DNA of 64,000 bases from Nitrospira sp. (GTDB taxonomy: Bacteria; Nitrospirota; Nitrospiria; Nitrospirales; Nitrospiraceae): assembly GCA_029194725.1 (NCBI GenBank), contig JARFXQ010000003.1:210994-274993 (forward strand), written 5' to 3'. Positions 46,239 through 54,735 of this stretch are shown piece by piece (position 1 is the stretch's first letter; each line of letters starts with the position of its first letter). A model generated the notes under the pieces. It ran no database searches. It worked only from the letters and a program-made list of their open reading frames with translations, and was not told where the DNA came from. Position numbers and translations under genes: made by a program.

Positions 46239-47894
46239 CTACTGACGCGTCAATTTGCGGTACCGAATCCGATGCGGCTGATCGGCCTCCTTGCCCAAAC
46301 GCTTCTTGCGATCCGCTTCGTAGTCGCTGTAGTTCCCTTCGAACCAGACGACCTTGCTGTCGCCTTCGAAGGCGAGGATGTGGGTGGCGATCCGGTCAAG
46401 AAACCAGCGGTCATGGCTGCTGATCACGGCACAGCCTGCAAAGTTCTCAAGTCCCTCTTCGAGAGCCCGCAAAGTATTCACGTCGAGATCATTCGTCGGC
46501 TCGTCGAGGATGATCAGATTCGCGCCTTCTTTCAGCATCCGGGCCAGGTGCACGCGATTACGCTCACCGCCCGAGAGATCCTTCACCTTTTTCTGCTGAT
46601 CGGTCCCGGCAAAATTGAACCGGGCGCAGTAGCCGCGGGCATTCACGTCGGATTTGCCCAGTTTGATGCTGTCCTGGCCGTCCGAGATGATCTCGTACAC
46701 GCTCTTGTTGCCGTCCAGGCTTCGATCCTGATCCACGTAGCCGAGCTTGACCGTCTCGCCCACCTTGATCGCCCCGGCATCCGGCTTTTCCTTGCCGATG
46801 ATCATCTTGAACATGGTCGTCTTACCGGCGCCGTTGGGGCCGATCACACCGACGATGCCGCCCTTCGGCAGACTGAAGTTCACGCTTTCATAGAGCACAT
46901 TGTCACCGAAGGCTTTGCTGATGCCTTTCGCTTCGACAACCACGTCGCCCAACCGTGGGCCCGGCGGAATGTAAATTTCCAGATCCTCCGCCACCTGGTC
47001 CTGCTTCTGATTGACCAGTTCTTCGTATTGGCGAGCCTTGGGCGACATCCTGATCCATTCCAATTCATGTTCCAGTGTTTTCTTCCGCTTCGACTCGGCC
47101 TTTTCCTCCTTTTCCAATCGGTCCTTCTTCTGCTCCAACCAAGAACTGTAATTGCCTTGGAATGGAATCCCGTGGCCTCGGTCCAATTCCAAAATCCAGC
47201 CGGCGACATTGTCGAGAAAGTACCGATCGTGGGTCACGGCGATGACCGTTCCCTTGTACTGTTGCAAATGTTGCTCAAGCCATTGGACCGACTCGGCATC
47301 CAGATGATTCGTCGGTTCGTCGAGCAACAGAATATCCGGTTCTTGGATCATCAACCGACAGAGTGCGACCCGGCGTTTCTCACCACCTGACAGGGTTCCC
47401 ACCTTCTGATCGGCGGGCGGACAGCGCAGCGCATCCATCGCGATGTCGAGCTCATTTTCCAGTTCCCAGCCATTGGCCGCTTCGATCTTCTCTTGCAGTT
47501 GCGCCTGCTTGTCGAGCAGCTTTTCCATGGCATCCGGATCGGCTGATCCGATCTGGTTGCTCACGTCTTCATATTCCTTGAGCAAGGCGACCAGCTCCTT
47601 CTTCCCCTCTTCCACCACTTCCTTCACTGTTTTGTTCGGATCGAGCTGGGGCTCCTGTTCAAGGAGACCCACACTGTAGCCTTTGGATCTCGTGATCTCA
47701 CCCGTGTAATTCGGATCCACGCCCGCGATGATCTTGAGCAGCGAGCTCTTACCCGAACCATTCAAGCCCAGCACACCGATTTTCGCGCCGTAATAGAAGC
47801 CGAGGTAGATCTCTCGCAGCACCTGCCGCTTCGGTGGATAGACCTTCCCGACATTGACGAGTGAAAAAATAACCTGTTTGTCGTTCGTTGCCAT
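46239..47894 (-). CDS. ettA: Energy-dependent translational throttle protein EttA
   Basis: The 551-residue protein has two ABC-F ATPase domains: Walker [10 protein letters not shown] and GPNGAGKTT, signature motifs LSGGEKRRV and LSGGERNRV, and Walker [19 protein letters not shown] and [16 protein letters not shown]. The linker with an arm insert matches EttA. It binds the ribosomal E site and gates translation by energy state. It is the first gene of a leftward run with the RmlD-like and DUF1295 genes. Confidence 0.95.
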   Translation of the reverse strand: MATNDKQVIFSLVNVGKVYPPKRQVLREIYLGFYYGAKIGVLGLNGSGKSSLLKIIAGVDPNYTGEITRSKGYSVGLLEQEPQLDPNKTVKEVVEEGKKELVALLKEYEDVSNQIGSADPDAMEKLLDKQAQLQEKIEAANGWELENELDIAMDALRCPPADQKVGTLSGGEKRRVALCRLMIQEPDILLLDEPTNHLDAESVQWLEQHLQQYKGTVIAVTHDRYFLDNVAGWILELDRGHGIPFQGNYSSWLEQKKDRLEKEEKAESKRKKTLEHELEWIRMSPKARQYEELVNQKQDQVAEDLEIYIPPGPRLGDVVVEAKGISKAFGDNVLYESVNFSLPKGGIVGVIGPNGAGKTTMFKMIIGKEKPDAGAIKVGETVKLGYVDQDRSLDGNKSVYEIISDGQDSIKLGKSDVNARGYCARFNFAGTDQQKKVKDLSGGERNRVHLARMLKEGANLIILDEPTNDLDVNTLRALEEGLENFAGCAVISSHDRWFLDRIATHILAFEGDSKVVWFEGNYSDYEADRKKRLGKEADQPHRIRYRKLTRQ

Positions 47895-48034
47895 GAGCCC
47901 TGCTGCCCTCCTTCATCAAAATTAATGAATGAGCACCATACCAGACAACGCTTTTCGGTCACAACCGAGCGATACGTCACCTTGCCGGTCATGAACACGC
48001 ATGCTAAGATACCGCTCTTTTCGCTTCTCGATGC

Positions 48035-48124
<90 letters not shown>

Positions 48125-48203
48125 AGCCGCGCTGTATCGCAGTCTCTGCGGGGGCTGAAAGACCTGAAGTGTGGGCCGTGTTGGAGAGTCTAGATCGGAA
48201 ATA

Positions 48204-48304
48204 GGGGCCGGGCCCTGTGCAATAGAGCCCTGTGAACCCCGCCAGGTCCGGAAGGAAGCAACGGTAAGCAGTCAGTTCTGTGTGCCGCAGGATCACCTGG
48301 CCCC
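48204..48304 (+). ncRNA. ffs: Signal recognition particle RNA, small bacterial type
   Basis: The 101-base segment starts GGGGCCGGG and ends CCTGGCCCC, which pair. It contains the hallmark GCCAGGTCCGGAAGGAAGCA with a GGAA tetraloop-bearing hairpin (the domain IV Ffh-binding site). Its place between tRNA-Ser and dnaX is typical. Confidence 0.93.
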
Positions 48305-48408
48305 ACTCTGGACGTGAAACGTGAGGCGTAAGGCAACAGCATCTTCGGCTTCATATCGACTGACTGTATACCCATTACACCTCACCTCAAGGCCCTGACA
48401 GCGTCTTT

Positions 48409-50205
48409 ATGGACTATCAAGTCTCCGCCCGTAAATACCGGCCCGGCACGTTTGACGACGTGATCGGTCAGCCCCATGTCGTTCAAACGTTAATGAACGC
48501 AGTCTCGACGAAACGGATTGCGCATGCGTATCTATTTTCCGGCACGCGAGGCGTGGGCAAAACGACCGTCGCGCGAATCCTCGCGAAGGCACTCAACTGT
48601 GAACAGGGACCGACCAGTCGTCCCTGCGATACCTGCGAGAACTGCCGCGAGATCACGCAAGGGAACTCGGTTGATGTCATCGAGATCGATGGTGCGTCCA
48701 ACACCAGCGTGGACGATGTGCGAGAGATTCGTGAGAACGTCAAGTTCACGCCGTTTCGTGGGCAGTTTCGGGTCTATATCATCGATGAAGTCCACATGCT
48801 CTCAAACTCGGCCTTTAATGCCTTGTTGAAGACACTCGAAGAACCGCCGGCACATGTGGTTTTCATCTTTGCGACGACGGAGATTCATAAAATTCCTGCG
48901 ACGATTCTCTCGCGATGCCAGCATTACAACTTTCGTCGCATTGCCAGAACCGAAATCATCGAACGACTTCGGCATGTGGCAGCGCAAGATCAGTTGGTGC
49001 TTGAGGAGCGGAGTTTCGCCGCCCTGGCTCGCGCCAGTGAAGGGAGTATGCGTGATGCCTTGAGTTTGCTCGATCAGGCCGTCGCATATGGCGGCAAGGC
49101 CATCAGCCACGCGGATCTCGAACTGCTGTTGGGGGCAGTCCCTCAAGAGCTGGTACAGGAACTCATGAGAGCGATTATGGCCCAAGACAGCCCTGCGGCC
49201 CTTGCCAGCCTGGCCAATCTGCTGGACGGGGGACATGACTTACGGGCGTTCTGCGCGGAAATAGTGGAACACATCCGCAATCTGCTCGTGGCGGCAGTCG
49301 TTCCCGGCACGGCTGAGCTGCGTGGGTTGATTGAAATCTCGGAAGACGATCTGAGCCAGCTGTCGATGAATGCCACGGCACTGACTCCGGAGCAGCTTCA
49401 GGAGTTGCTGGCAATCTTCATCCAAGCGGAAGATTCTCTACGATTCAGCAGCCACCCTCGTTTTGTGATGGAGACCGCGGCTGTTCGAGGCACACGACTG
49501 TTGCGCCAACGAGAGGGTACAGCGGTCCACCCGGTACAGACGACGTCGTCTTCCAAGCAGAAGCCTCAGCCTGAGCTGGAAGGGCGCAACAAAAGTGGAC
49601 CATCAACTCCTCCGGCATTGCGCCAGGGCGTGCCCATTGCGTCAAGGCCTATCCCTAGACCTGCTCACACATCCGGCGGGAAGACGGATGAAAGGCCATC
49701 GATCTCATCAGAACCTTCTCACAATCCACAGGTCGATGCGGCGACAGCCATTCTAGCCACCGAGTCTCCCATAACCGTCGATCCACAACCGGCGTTGCAG
49801 TGGGAATTAATCCAAGAAGAGGTTGCAGCCTCATTTCCTAATATCGCCCCGTTTCTCGAAGCCGGCAGGTTTGTTGGGATGGAGGGTGGCTTCGTCACCA
49901 TCGGGTTTGCCAAGCAAGCCACCTTAGCCAGAGCTAGATTGGAGAAGGAAGAAAATCTTCTGGTGTTGTCAAGGTTGTGCGAGCGCCAGTTGGGACATCC
50001 CATACCTGTCCGCATTATCGAGTTGACAGAAACCCATCCACCGGGACCTACCATGGCCCAAGTCCGAGCGGCCAAGGAGCAAGAACAACGGCTGGTATTG
50101 TTCGAACGTGCGAAGTCGAACCCGACGGTGAAGCAGGCTCTTGAGATATTCGGCGCTGAATTGGCCGAGGTTCGTACTATAGCCCAACAGGAGGCAAGCG
50201 AATGA
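48409..50205 (+). CDS. dnaX: DNA polymerase III subunits gamma/tau
   Basis: The 598-residue protein has the clamp-loader ATPase layout: SARKYRPGTFDDVIGQPHVV, Walker A GTRGVGKTTVARILAKAL, a zinc module (CEQGPTSRPCDTCENC), Walker B VYIIDEVHMLSNSAFNALLK and TTEIHKIPATILSRCQHYNF. The C-terminal third is Pro/Ser-rich and variable. It overlaps ybaB by 4 bases, forming the conserved dnaX-ybaB-recR operon. Confidence 0.97.
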   Translation: MDYQVSARKYRPGTFDDVIGQPHVVQTLMNAVSTKRIAHAYLFSGTRGVGKTTVARILAKALNCEQGPTSRPCDTCENCREITQGNSVDVIEIDGASNTSVDDVREIRENVKFTPFRGQFRVYIIDEVHMLSNSAFNALLKTLEEPPAHVVFIFATTEIHKIPATILSRCQHYNFRRIARTEIIERLRHVAAQDQLVLEERSFAALARASEGSMRDALSLLDQAVAYGGKAISHADLELLLGAVPQELVQELMRAIMAQDSPAALASLANLLDGGHDLRAFCAEIVEHIRNLLVAAVVPGTAELRGLIEISEDDLSQLSMNATALTPEQLQELLAIFIQAEDSLRFSSHPRFVMETAAVRGTRLLRQREGTAVHPVQTTSSSKQKPQPELEGRNKSGPSTPPALRQGVPIASRPIPRPAHTSGGKTDERPSISSEPSHNPQVDAATAILATESPITVDPQPALQWELIQEEVAASFPNIAPFLEAGRFVGMEGGFVTIGFAKQATLARARLEKEENLLVLSRLCERQLGHPIPVRIIELTETHPPGPTMAQVRAAKEQEQRLVLFERAKSNPTVKQALEIFGAELAEVRTIAQQEASE

Positions 50206-50525
50206 AAAGTCCTTTCGGTAACATGAGCAACATACTTAAGCAAGCGCAGGCCATGCAGGAACAGATGGCGAAGATTCAGGAGCAAGCGGCGTCAAAAACC
50301 GCAACCGGGACGGCCGGCGGTGGGATCGTCACCGTTACGGCTAACGGGGCGTTGCAGATCGTCAGCGTGGCGATCGATCCCGAGGTCGTCAAGAGCGGTG
50401 ATGTCGATATGCTCCAGGACCTTGTGGTGGCTGCGACGAACGAAGCGCTCCGCAAAGCCAAGGAATTGATGGAAGGTGAAATGAAAACCCTGACGGGTGG
50501 AATGAAAATTCCGGGTCTGTTTTAA
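50202..50525 (+). CDS. ybaB: Nucleoid-associated protein YbaB/EbfC
   Basis: The 107-residue protein has MSNILKQAQAMQEQMAKIQE, the DNA-binding helical arm, and the beta core VTVTANGALQIVSVAIDPEV. YbaB dimers bind DNA and are linked to replication and repair genes. It starts inside the dnaX stop (ATGA) and is followed after 2 bases by recR. Confidence 0.96.
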   Translation: MKSPFGNMSNILKQAQAMQEQMAKIQEQAASKTATGTAGGGIVTVTANGALQIVSVAIDPEVVKSGDVDMLQDLVVAATNEALRKAKELMEGEMKTLTGGMKIPGLF

Positions 50526-50527
50526 CC

Positions 50528-51130
50528 ATGCCCGTCGACCAACAGAGCTTGTTGGCGAGATTGATCAAGGAACTGGTCCGTCTCCCAGGAATCGGTCACA
50601 AGAGCGCTCAGCGTTTGGCCTTTCATCTCATGAAGGCCGAGCGAGAGGATGCCTTGCGGTTGGCGGATGCCATTCGTGCGGTGAAGGATGGGTTGGCGTT
50701 TTGTAGACAATGTCGGAATATCGCCGAAGCAGACTTGTGCGAGTTTTGTCTCGATCCGAAACGCGACCGCACCAAGATCTTTGTGGTTGAAGAACCGAGT
50801 ACGCTGTATGCCGTCGAACGGGCAGGCGCCTATCGCGGACTTTATCACGTCCTGTTGGGCGCGCTTTCGCCACTTGACGGCGTGGGTCCTGGTGACATCA
50901 AAGCTGATGAGCTCATCGAGCGCGTGAAACTCGGCGGGGTTGAAGAAGTCATTCTCGCGACGAACCCCACTATTGAAGGAGAAGCCACAGCGATCTATCT
51001 GACCCGGTTGCTCAAGCCCTTCGGCGTACGGGTCTCCAGGATTGCTTATGGAATTCCCGTGGGCATGGACATTGAGTATGCAGACGAAGTGACATTGCTG
51101 AAATCGATCGAGGGACGGCGCGATGTATAG
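50528..51130 (+). CDS. recR: Recombination mediator RecR
   Basis: The 200-residue protein has the helix-hairpin-helix LVRLPGIGHKSAQRLAFHLM, the zinc finger CRQCRNIAEADLCEFC and a Toprim domain (IFVVEEPSTLYAVERAGAYR). With RecF/RecO it loads RecA at gaps. Third gene of the dnaX-ybaB-recR operon. Confidence 0.97.
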   Translation: MPVDQQSLLARLIKELVRLPGIGHKSAQRLAFHLMKAEREDALRLADAIRAVKDGLAFCRQCRNIAEADLCEFCLDPKRDRTKIFVVEEPSTLYAVERAGAYRGLYHVLLGALSPLDGVGPGDIKADELIERVKLGGVEEVILATNPTIEGEATAIYLTRLLKPFGVRVSRIAYGIPVGMDIEYADEVTLLKSIEGRRDV

Positions 51131-51217
51131 CGCCGTAGTGCACGTACCAACCCTCGTTGACCCCTCTCATCCAGATTGGTATAGTTCCCTGTTTTCCTTA
51201 GACGCAGAACCCTAACC

Positions 51218-51667
51218 ATGAAGATACGCCGTTCCGGCACACGGACTCCATCGACAAAATCGCAGGGCCCAGTGGGCGCCAGGCGCTCGATGAACAAGCA
51301 GAAATCAAGCGCTCAGAACGCCAAGTATCCCGACATCCGCCGTGACCTCGAACGTCAACGCGCAGCCATTCTGAATGATGTCGGAGAGGTCCTGACACAT
51401 CGAGACGACCTCGCGGCATTTCCCGACGTCAGCGATCAAGCATCCGCCGAGGTCGACCAGAATTTTTCCATGCGAATTCGTGATCGTGAGCGGAAGTTGC
51501 TGAAGAAGATCAATGAAGCATTGGATCAGATGAACGCCGGGACCTATGGAATCTGCGAACGCTGCAGCGGCGACATTCCCTACAAGCGGCTCAAAGCACG
51601 CCCAGTAACCACTCTCTGTATTGAGTGCAAAACCCTTCAGGAACAGGAAGAGCAAGCTCGAGGCTGA
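51218..51667 (+). CDS. DksA/TraR-type zinc-finger protein
   Basis: The 149-residue frame has a long helical N-terminal part (DIRRDLERQRAAILNDVGEV, RIRDRERKLLKKINEALDQM) and a C4 zinc finger GICERCSGDIPYKRLKARPV...CIECK. This is the DksA/TraR family, which binds RNA polymerase with ppGpp or acts as a general regulator. A second ATG at 51290 may be the true start, since the first 24 residues are basic and low-complexity. Confidence 0.88.
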   Translation: MKIRRSGTRTPSTKSQGPVGARRSMNKQKSSAQNAKYPDIRRDLERQRAAILNDVGEVLTHRDDLAAFPDVSDQASAEVDQNFSMRIRDRERKLLKKINEALDQMNAGTYGICERCSGDIPYKRLKARPVTTLCIECKTLQEQEEQARG

Positions 51668-51713
51668 ATTGCTGCTTCACACGAGTAGAAACTATTCCTC
51701 GTAGGGCGTGAAA

Positions 51714-52886
51714 CTATTGCTTCAAAATCCTGACGCGTTCTTTGGCGTGGGCAATCCGCGCCTCCTCTTCTTGAATCCCTTCGGAGAGCGCAAGGTAGGT
51801 TTCGTACTCGGAGATCGCCCGCTTAGCGTTCGTGTCTTCAATGGCTTCGGCCAAGTTGTACCTAGCCAAAGCATAATTGGGGCGAAGAACCACTGCCTTT
51901 TCAAATAAACTCAAACCCGCCGCTTTGTTACCAAGTTTGATCTCGACTGTTCCGAGGTTGTTCAGCACCTCAGGGATGTTTGGCCTGAGAGCGAGTGACT
52001 GCAACATCTCTGTTTTTGCCTTGTCGAGTTGACCTTTGGCTTCCCAGGCTAGGCCCAACTTATGGTGGGCCTCGGCAAGCCACACCTTATTTGTGAATCC
52101 ACTGGCAATCGCCTTTTGATACGCGTCGGCCGCGATATCATAGTTCTTCTCACTGCAGTATGCGAGCTGGGCAGCTTGGCCGCGAGCAAATTGCTGCAAG
52201 GACGAAAACGGTTCTTTATCTTCGATTCCCTGCCGTTCCATGTCTTGCCCTCCGTTGCCGCCTGCCGGATTGCGAAGCCGATCAAGGAACTCCCGTCTAT
52301 ATGGAGAGAAGAGTCGCACATAGGGATCAATGCTAAATGAGGCTTGGAGCAGAATCAGACGCTCTCGCAGACTCGTGACCAGGTATTGCATCGTGGTTTT
52401 CTCATCACCTGTTTCCAAGAGAGCACTGCTTTCCATGTTCTCTCGTGTCTCGAGTTGAGCCACGTTCAGATAGAATTCCACTGAGGGTTTCAGCCGTGAG
52501 AGCGTGTCTCGGAGTACCGGGTAAGGTCCAAGATCCAGACCTTTGGGAAAGGTAAAGAGAGCTCCAACCAATACACCGTCCTCGTCAAAGAAATAGGCCT
52601 CTTCTGCGTGTAAGATGCCTTTCTCTTCAGGAATCCTGAGTTCCTGGCCGCTCCCCCACGGTTTGACGATGTGCGTGCTTGGTGGGTGGTCTTTGAGGAA
52701 CTCCGCCTTGCCTTCACAGAGCGACGTTGATGAGAGCAAAATGAGATCGGTCTCTGAGGGAGGCAGAGGGGGTCGGCTGGGAGGCGATGAGCCACATCCC
52801 ATTACCATGCCAAAAGCAATAAGGGTACCGACTGAACAGAAGCACTCGAGTAAGGTCATCAGGCGATCCATTAGTAGACAGTACAT
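51714..52886 (-). CDS. TPR-repeat lipoprotein
   Basis: The 390-residue frame has a hydrophobic leader ending in the lipobox-like MVMGCGSS and a C-terminal TPR array (NYDIAADAYQKAIASGFTNK, AHHKLGLAWEAKGQLDKAKT, EVLNNLGTVEIKLGNKAAGL, ALARYNLAEAIEDTNAKRAI). The middle is helical with no recognised domain. Probably a periplasmic scaffold. The start is uncertain among three close ATGs. It is close to the IS630 element but not interrupted. Confidence 0.75.
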   Translation of the reverse strand: MYCLLMDRLMTLLECFCSVGTLIAFGMVMGCGSSPPSRPPLPPSETDLILLSSTSLCEGKAEFLKDHPPSTHIVKPWGSGQELRIPEEKGILHAEEAYFFDEDGVLVGALFTFPKGLDLGPYPVLRDTLSRLKPSVEFYLNVAQLETRENMESSALLETGDEKTTMQYLVTSLRERLILLQASFSIDPYVRLFSPYRREFLDRLRNPAGGNGGQDMERQGIEDKEPFSSLQQFARGQAAQLAYCSEKNYDIAADAYQKAIASGFTNKVWLAEAHHKLGLAWEAKGQLDKAKTEMLQSLALRPNIPEVLNNLGTVEIKLGNKAAGLSLFEKAVVLRPNYALARYNLAEAIEDTNAKRAISEYETYLALSEGIQEEEARIAHAKERVRILKQ

Positions 52887-52993
52887 GAGTTAGTAGGAGA
52901 TTCGCGATGAGAAAATTAAACTGTGTTCCATCCGCTGACGCAGAATAAAATAGGGCCTTTGTGAGTCTTTGCTCAAAACTGCTGTGCGCTATT

Positions 52994-53899
52994 TATAGCT
53001 AAGTCCACGATCATTGATAGGCCTTGACGATGTCGTCGAGAGTCGCTTGCTCCTGATACTCCCGGCGCTTCTTTAGGGTGGCGAAGTCCTGCTCGATGGG
53101 GTTGAGGTCGGGGGAGTATGGCGCGAGGAACAGCAGGGTCGCGCCAGTTGCCTCGATGAGCTGTGCCGTTTCGGGCGAGGTATGAAATGCGGCGTTGTCC
53201 ATGATGACGAGATGGTGCGCGTTCAGACGCGGGCACAACCTTGTCTTCAGCCAAGCGTTGAAGACCGCCATATCGCAGGTTCCTTCGAACAGACCGGGCT
53301 CTGCAAGTCGCCCATCCATGCGAGCGGCAATGAGCGAGGTGCGTGGCCGTCGATGTCCGGAAACCAGGCCATCTACGCGCTGGCCTTTCGGTGCGTATCC
53401 ATAACGCCGCACCGTCGAAGGCGCAAACCCGCATTCATCGATGTAGATGGGCGGTTTGCCGCGTCGCAGGAACCGTTCGCGAAGACGGAGAAACCATCGT
53501 CGTCGGAGAGGGTCGCGTTCTTGGTAGCCCAGCCTTTTTTTTATGAGTGATCGCCATTTTTTGCAGCGCGTTCCAGATGCAATGCCGGGAGACGTGGAAA
53601 TGCCGCGCCCGTTCTGCTTGCGTCCGATCGGGATGGTCCTCCACATGACGGCGTAACTGCTCCCAATCCAACTTGTGGGCCCGGCGAGGGCCGGGGCGCT
53701 GGTACGCCAGGCCGCCAGGCTTGAGCCAGCGATACACGCTCGCCTCCCCCACCCTGAATCGCCGAGCTGCTTCGGCCTTGCTTCCACCGCCTCGGACAAA
53801 ATCCACGACCCGTTGACGCAAATCTGATGAGCATCGCATGCCCCCATCATCGTCAACCTTCACTGTCAATGTCAATCAGTAATTGAGGGCTTGGCTATA
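52994..53899. mobile_element. IS630-family insertion sequence
   Basis: The element is bounded by imperfect inverted repeats TATAGCTAAGTCC (52994 inward) and TATAGCCAAGCCC (53899 inward), with TA at both ends as expected for TA target duplication. It carries one transposase gene in two overlapping frames. Length is about 906 bases. It lies between a TPR lipoprotein and a small lipoprotein, disrupting neither. Confidence 0.85.
53011..53875 (-). CDS. IS630 transposase, two frames joined at an A8 tract
   Basis: The first frame (from about 53875 or 53839) encodes the helix-turn-helix part (RQRVVDFVRGGGSKAEAARR, RWLKPGGLAYQRPGPRRAHK). The second encodes the DDE catalytic part: IYIDECGF, VIMDNAAFHTSPETAQ and YSPDLNPIEQDFATLKKR. 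The frames meet at CATAAAAAAAAGG near 53540, an A8 slippery run where a +1 (or -2) shift, or transcriptional slippage, yields the fused protein. IS630 elements commonly use such frameshifting. All DDE residues are present. Confidence 0.85.
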
Positions 53900-53941
53900 G
53901 TGGTCGGCTCAGTAATCGGAAAGGAAGAGGTACCAAACTAA

Positions 53942-53975
53942 AAGGCCCCCTCGTTTGAGGAGGAGGCCTCATTTT
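53942..53975 (-). terminator. Rho-independent terminator of the small lipoprotein gene
   Basis: Read on the minus strand, AGGCC-T-CCTC and GAGG-GG-GCCT form a stem around TCAAAC, followed by TTTT. It lies just past the stop of the gene ending at 53996. Confidence 0.65.
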
Positions 53976-53995
53976 ACCAGAAGGACGCGGGTGGA

Positions 53996-54337
53996 CTATC
54001 GGCGTTGTGTGTTCACCATATTGTCTTCAGCAGTATAGCCGGATAGATATGCGAATCCGCTAGCCAGCGTATAGATCGGTCGATTGATTCCATAATCGAG
54101 CGCCTGACCAATCGGATGTACGGCGAACGTGAACCACCGAAGAGGGTGATCGTTGATGGGCGATCCAGCCGCCGGATCTGAGTAAACCAGTGCGGTGCTG
54201 TCCAGGATGTTGTAAATACTCGTTGGGGGAGTGTACTCCCTATCGTCGGCGCCCGCACTCTGTTGGCGTGTCGTGCTACAACCTGTTGCGACCAGAGCCA
54301 GCATCATGAATCCGACAACCTTCACTGTTGCTTCCAT
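53996..54337 (-). CDS. Small lipoprotein
   Basis: The ATG at 54337 follows GAGAGG. The 113-residue precursor has lipobox VATGCSTT and a mature part with DREYTPPTSIYNILDSTALV and an amphipathic segment HPLRWFTFAVHPIGQALDYG, followed by GINRPIYTLASGFAYLSGYT. No family was recognised. A terminator follows at 53942-53975. Confidence 0.75.
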   Translation of the reverse strand: MEATVKVVGFMMLALVATGCSTTRQQSAGADDREYTPPTSIYNILDSTALVYSDPAAGSPINDHPLRWFTFAVHPIGQALDYGINRPIYTLASGFAYLSGYTAEDNMVNTQRR

Positions 54338-54509
54338 ACATGACCTCTCTTGTTTCAGCTCCTGCACAAGCTTTTCTAGCCAGATACGTCACGAAAGCAA
54401 TCAGAAGTGTAGCCGAGATCCTTCGTTCTGTCCAGACTACCAGGTGTTTAGCAAAAGCGATTAGTCAAGAATTTTCGGAACTTAGAAAGCGTATTGGGAA
54501 TGTGAAATA

Positions 54510-54584
54510 TGGTGGGCGATACAGGTATCGAACCTGTGGCCTCTTCCGTGTGAAGGAAGCGCTCTACCACTGAGCTAATCGCCC
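54510..54584 (-). tRNA. tRNA-Val (anticodon CAC)
   Basis: Minus-strand sequence GGGCGATTAGCTCAGTGGTA onward folds as a cloverleaf. The anticodon arm CTTCC TTCACAC GGAAG carries CAC (Val GUG). The TPsiC arm is CAGGTTCGATACCTG and the end is ATCGCCC-A-CCA. It bounds the two-gene locus on the left. Confidence 0.95.
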
Positions 54585-54735
54585 GGCCGGGAACCAGCCC
54601 GAAAAGCGGCCAAACTCTAGCACTGCATCCTGTGAGCAGTCAACGCGGGACTCCAGGGCAATTGGAGGCAAGTAGGGATTTTGATCAGCGGCGAACCCTA
54701 AACTAATGAATCACCCTATTGTGTTTGTGCTTGGG

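Noticed and set aside
46206..47390. 394-codon plus-strand open frame opposite ettA
   Set aside because: Antisense shadow of a highly conserved gene with no motifs of its own.
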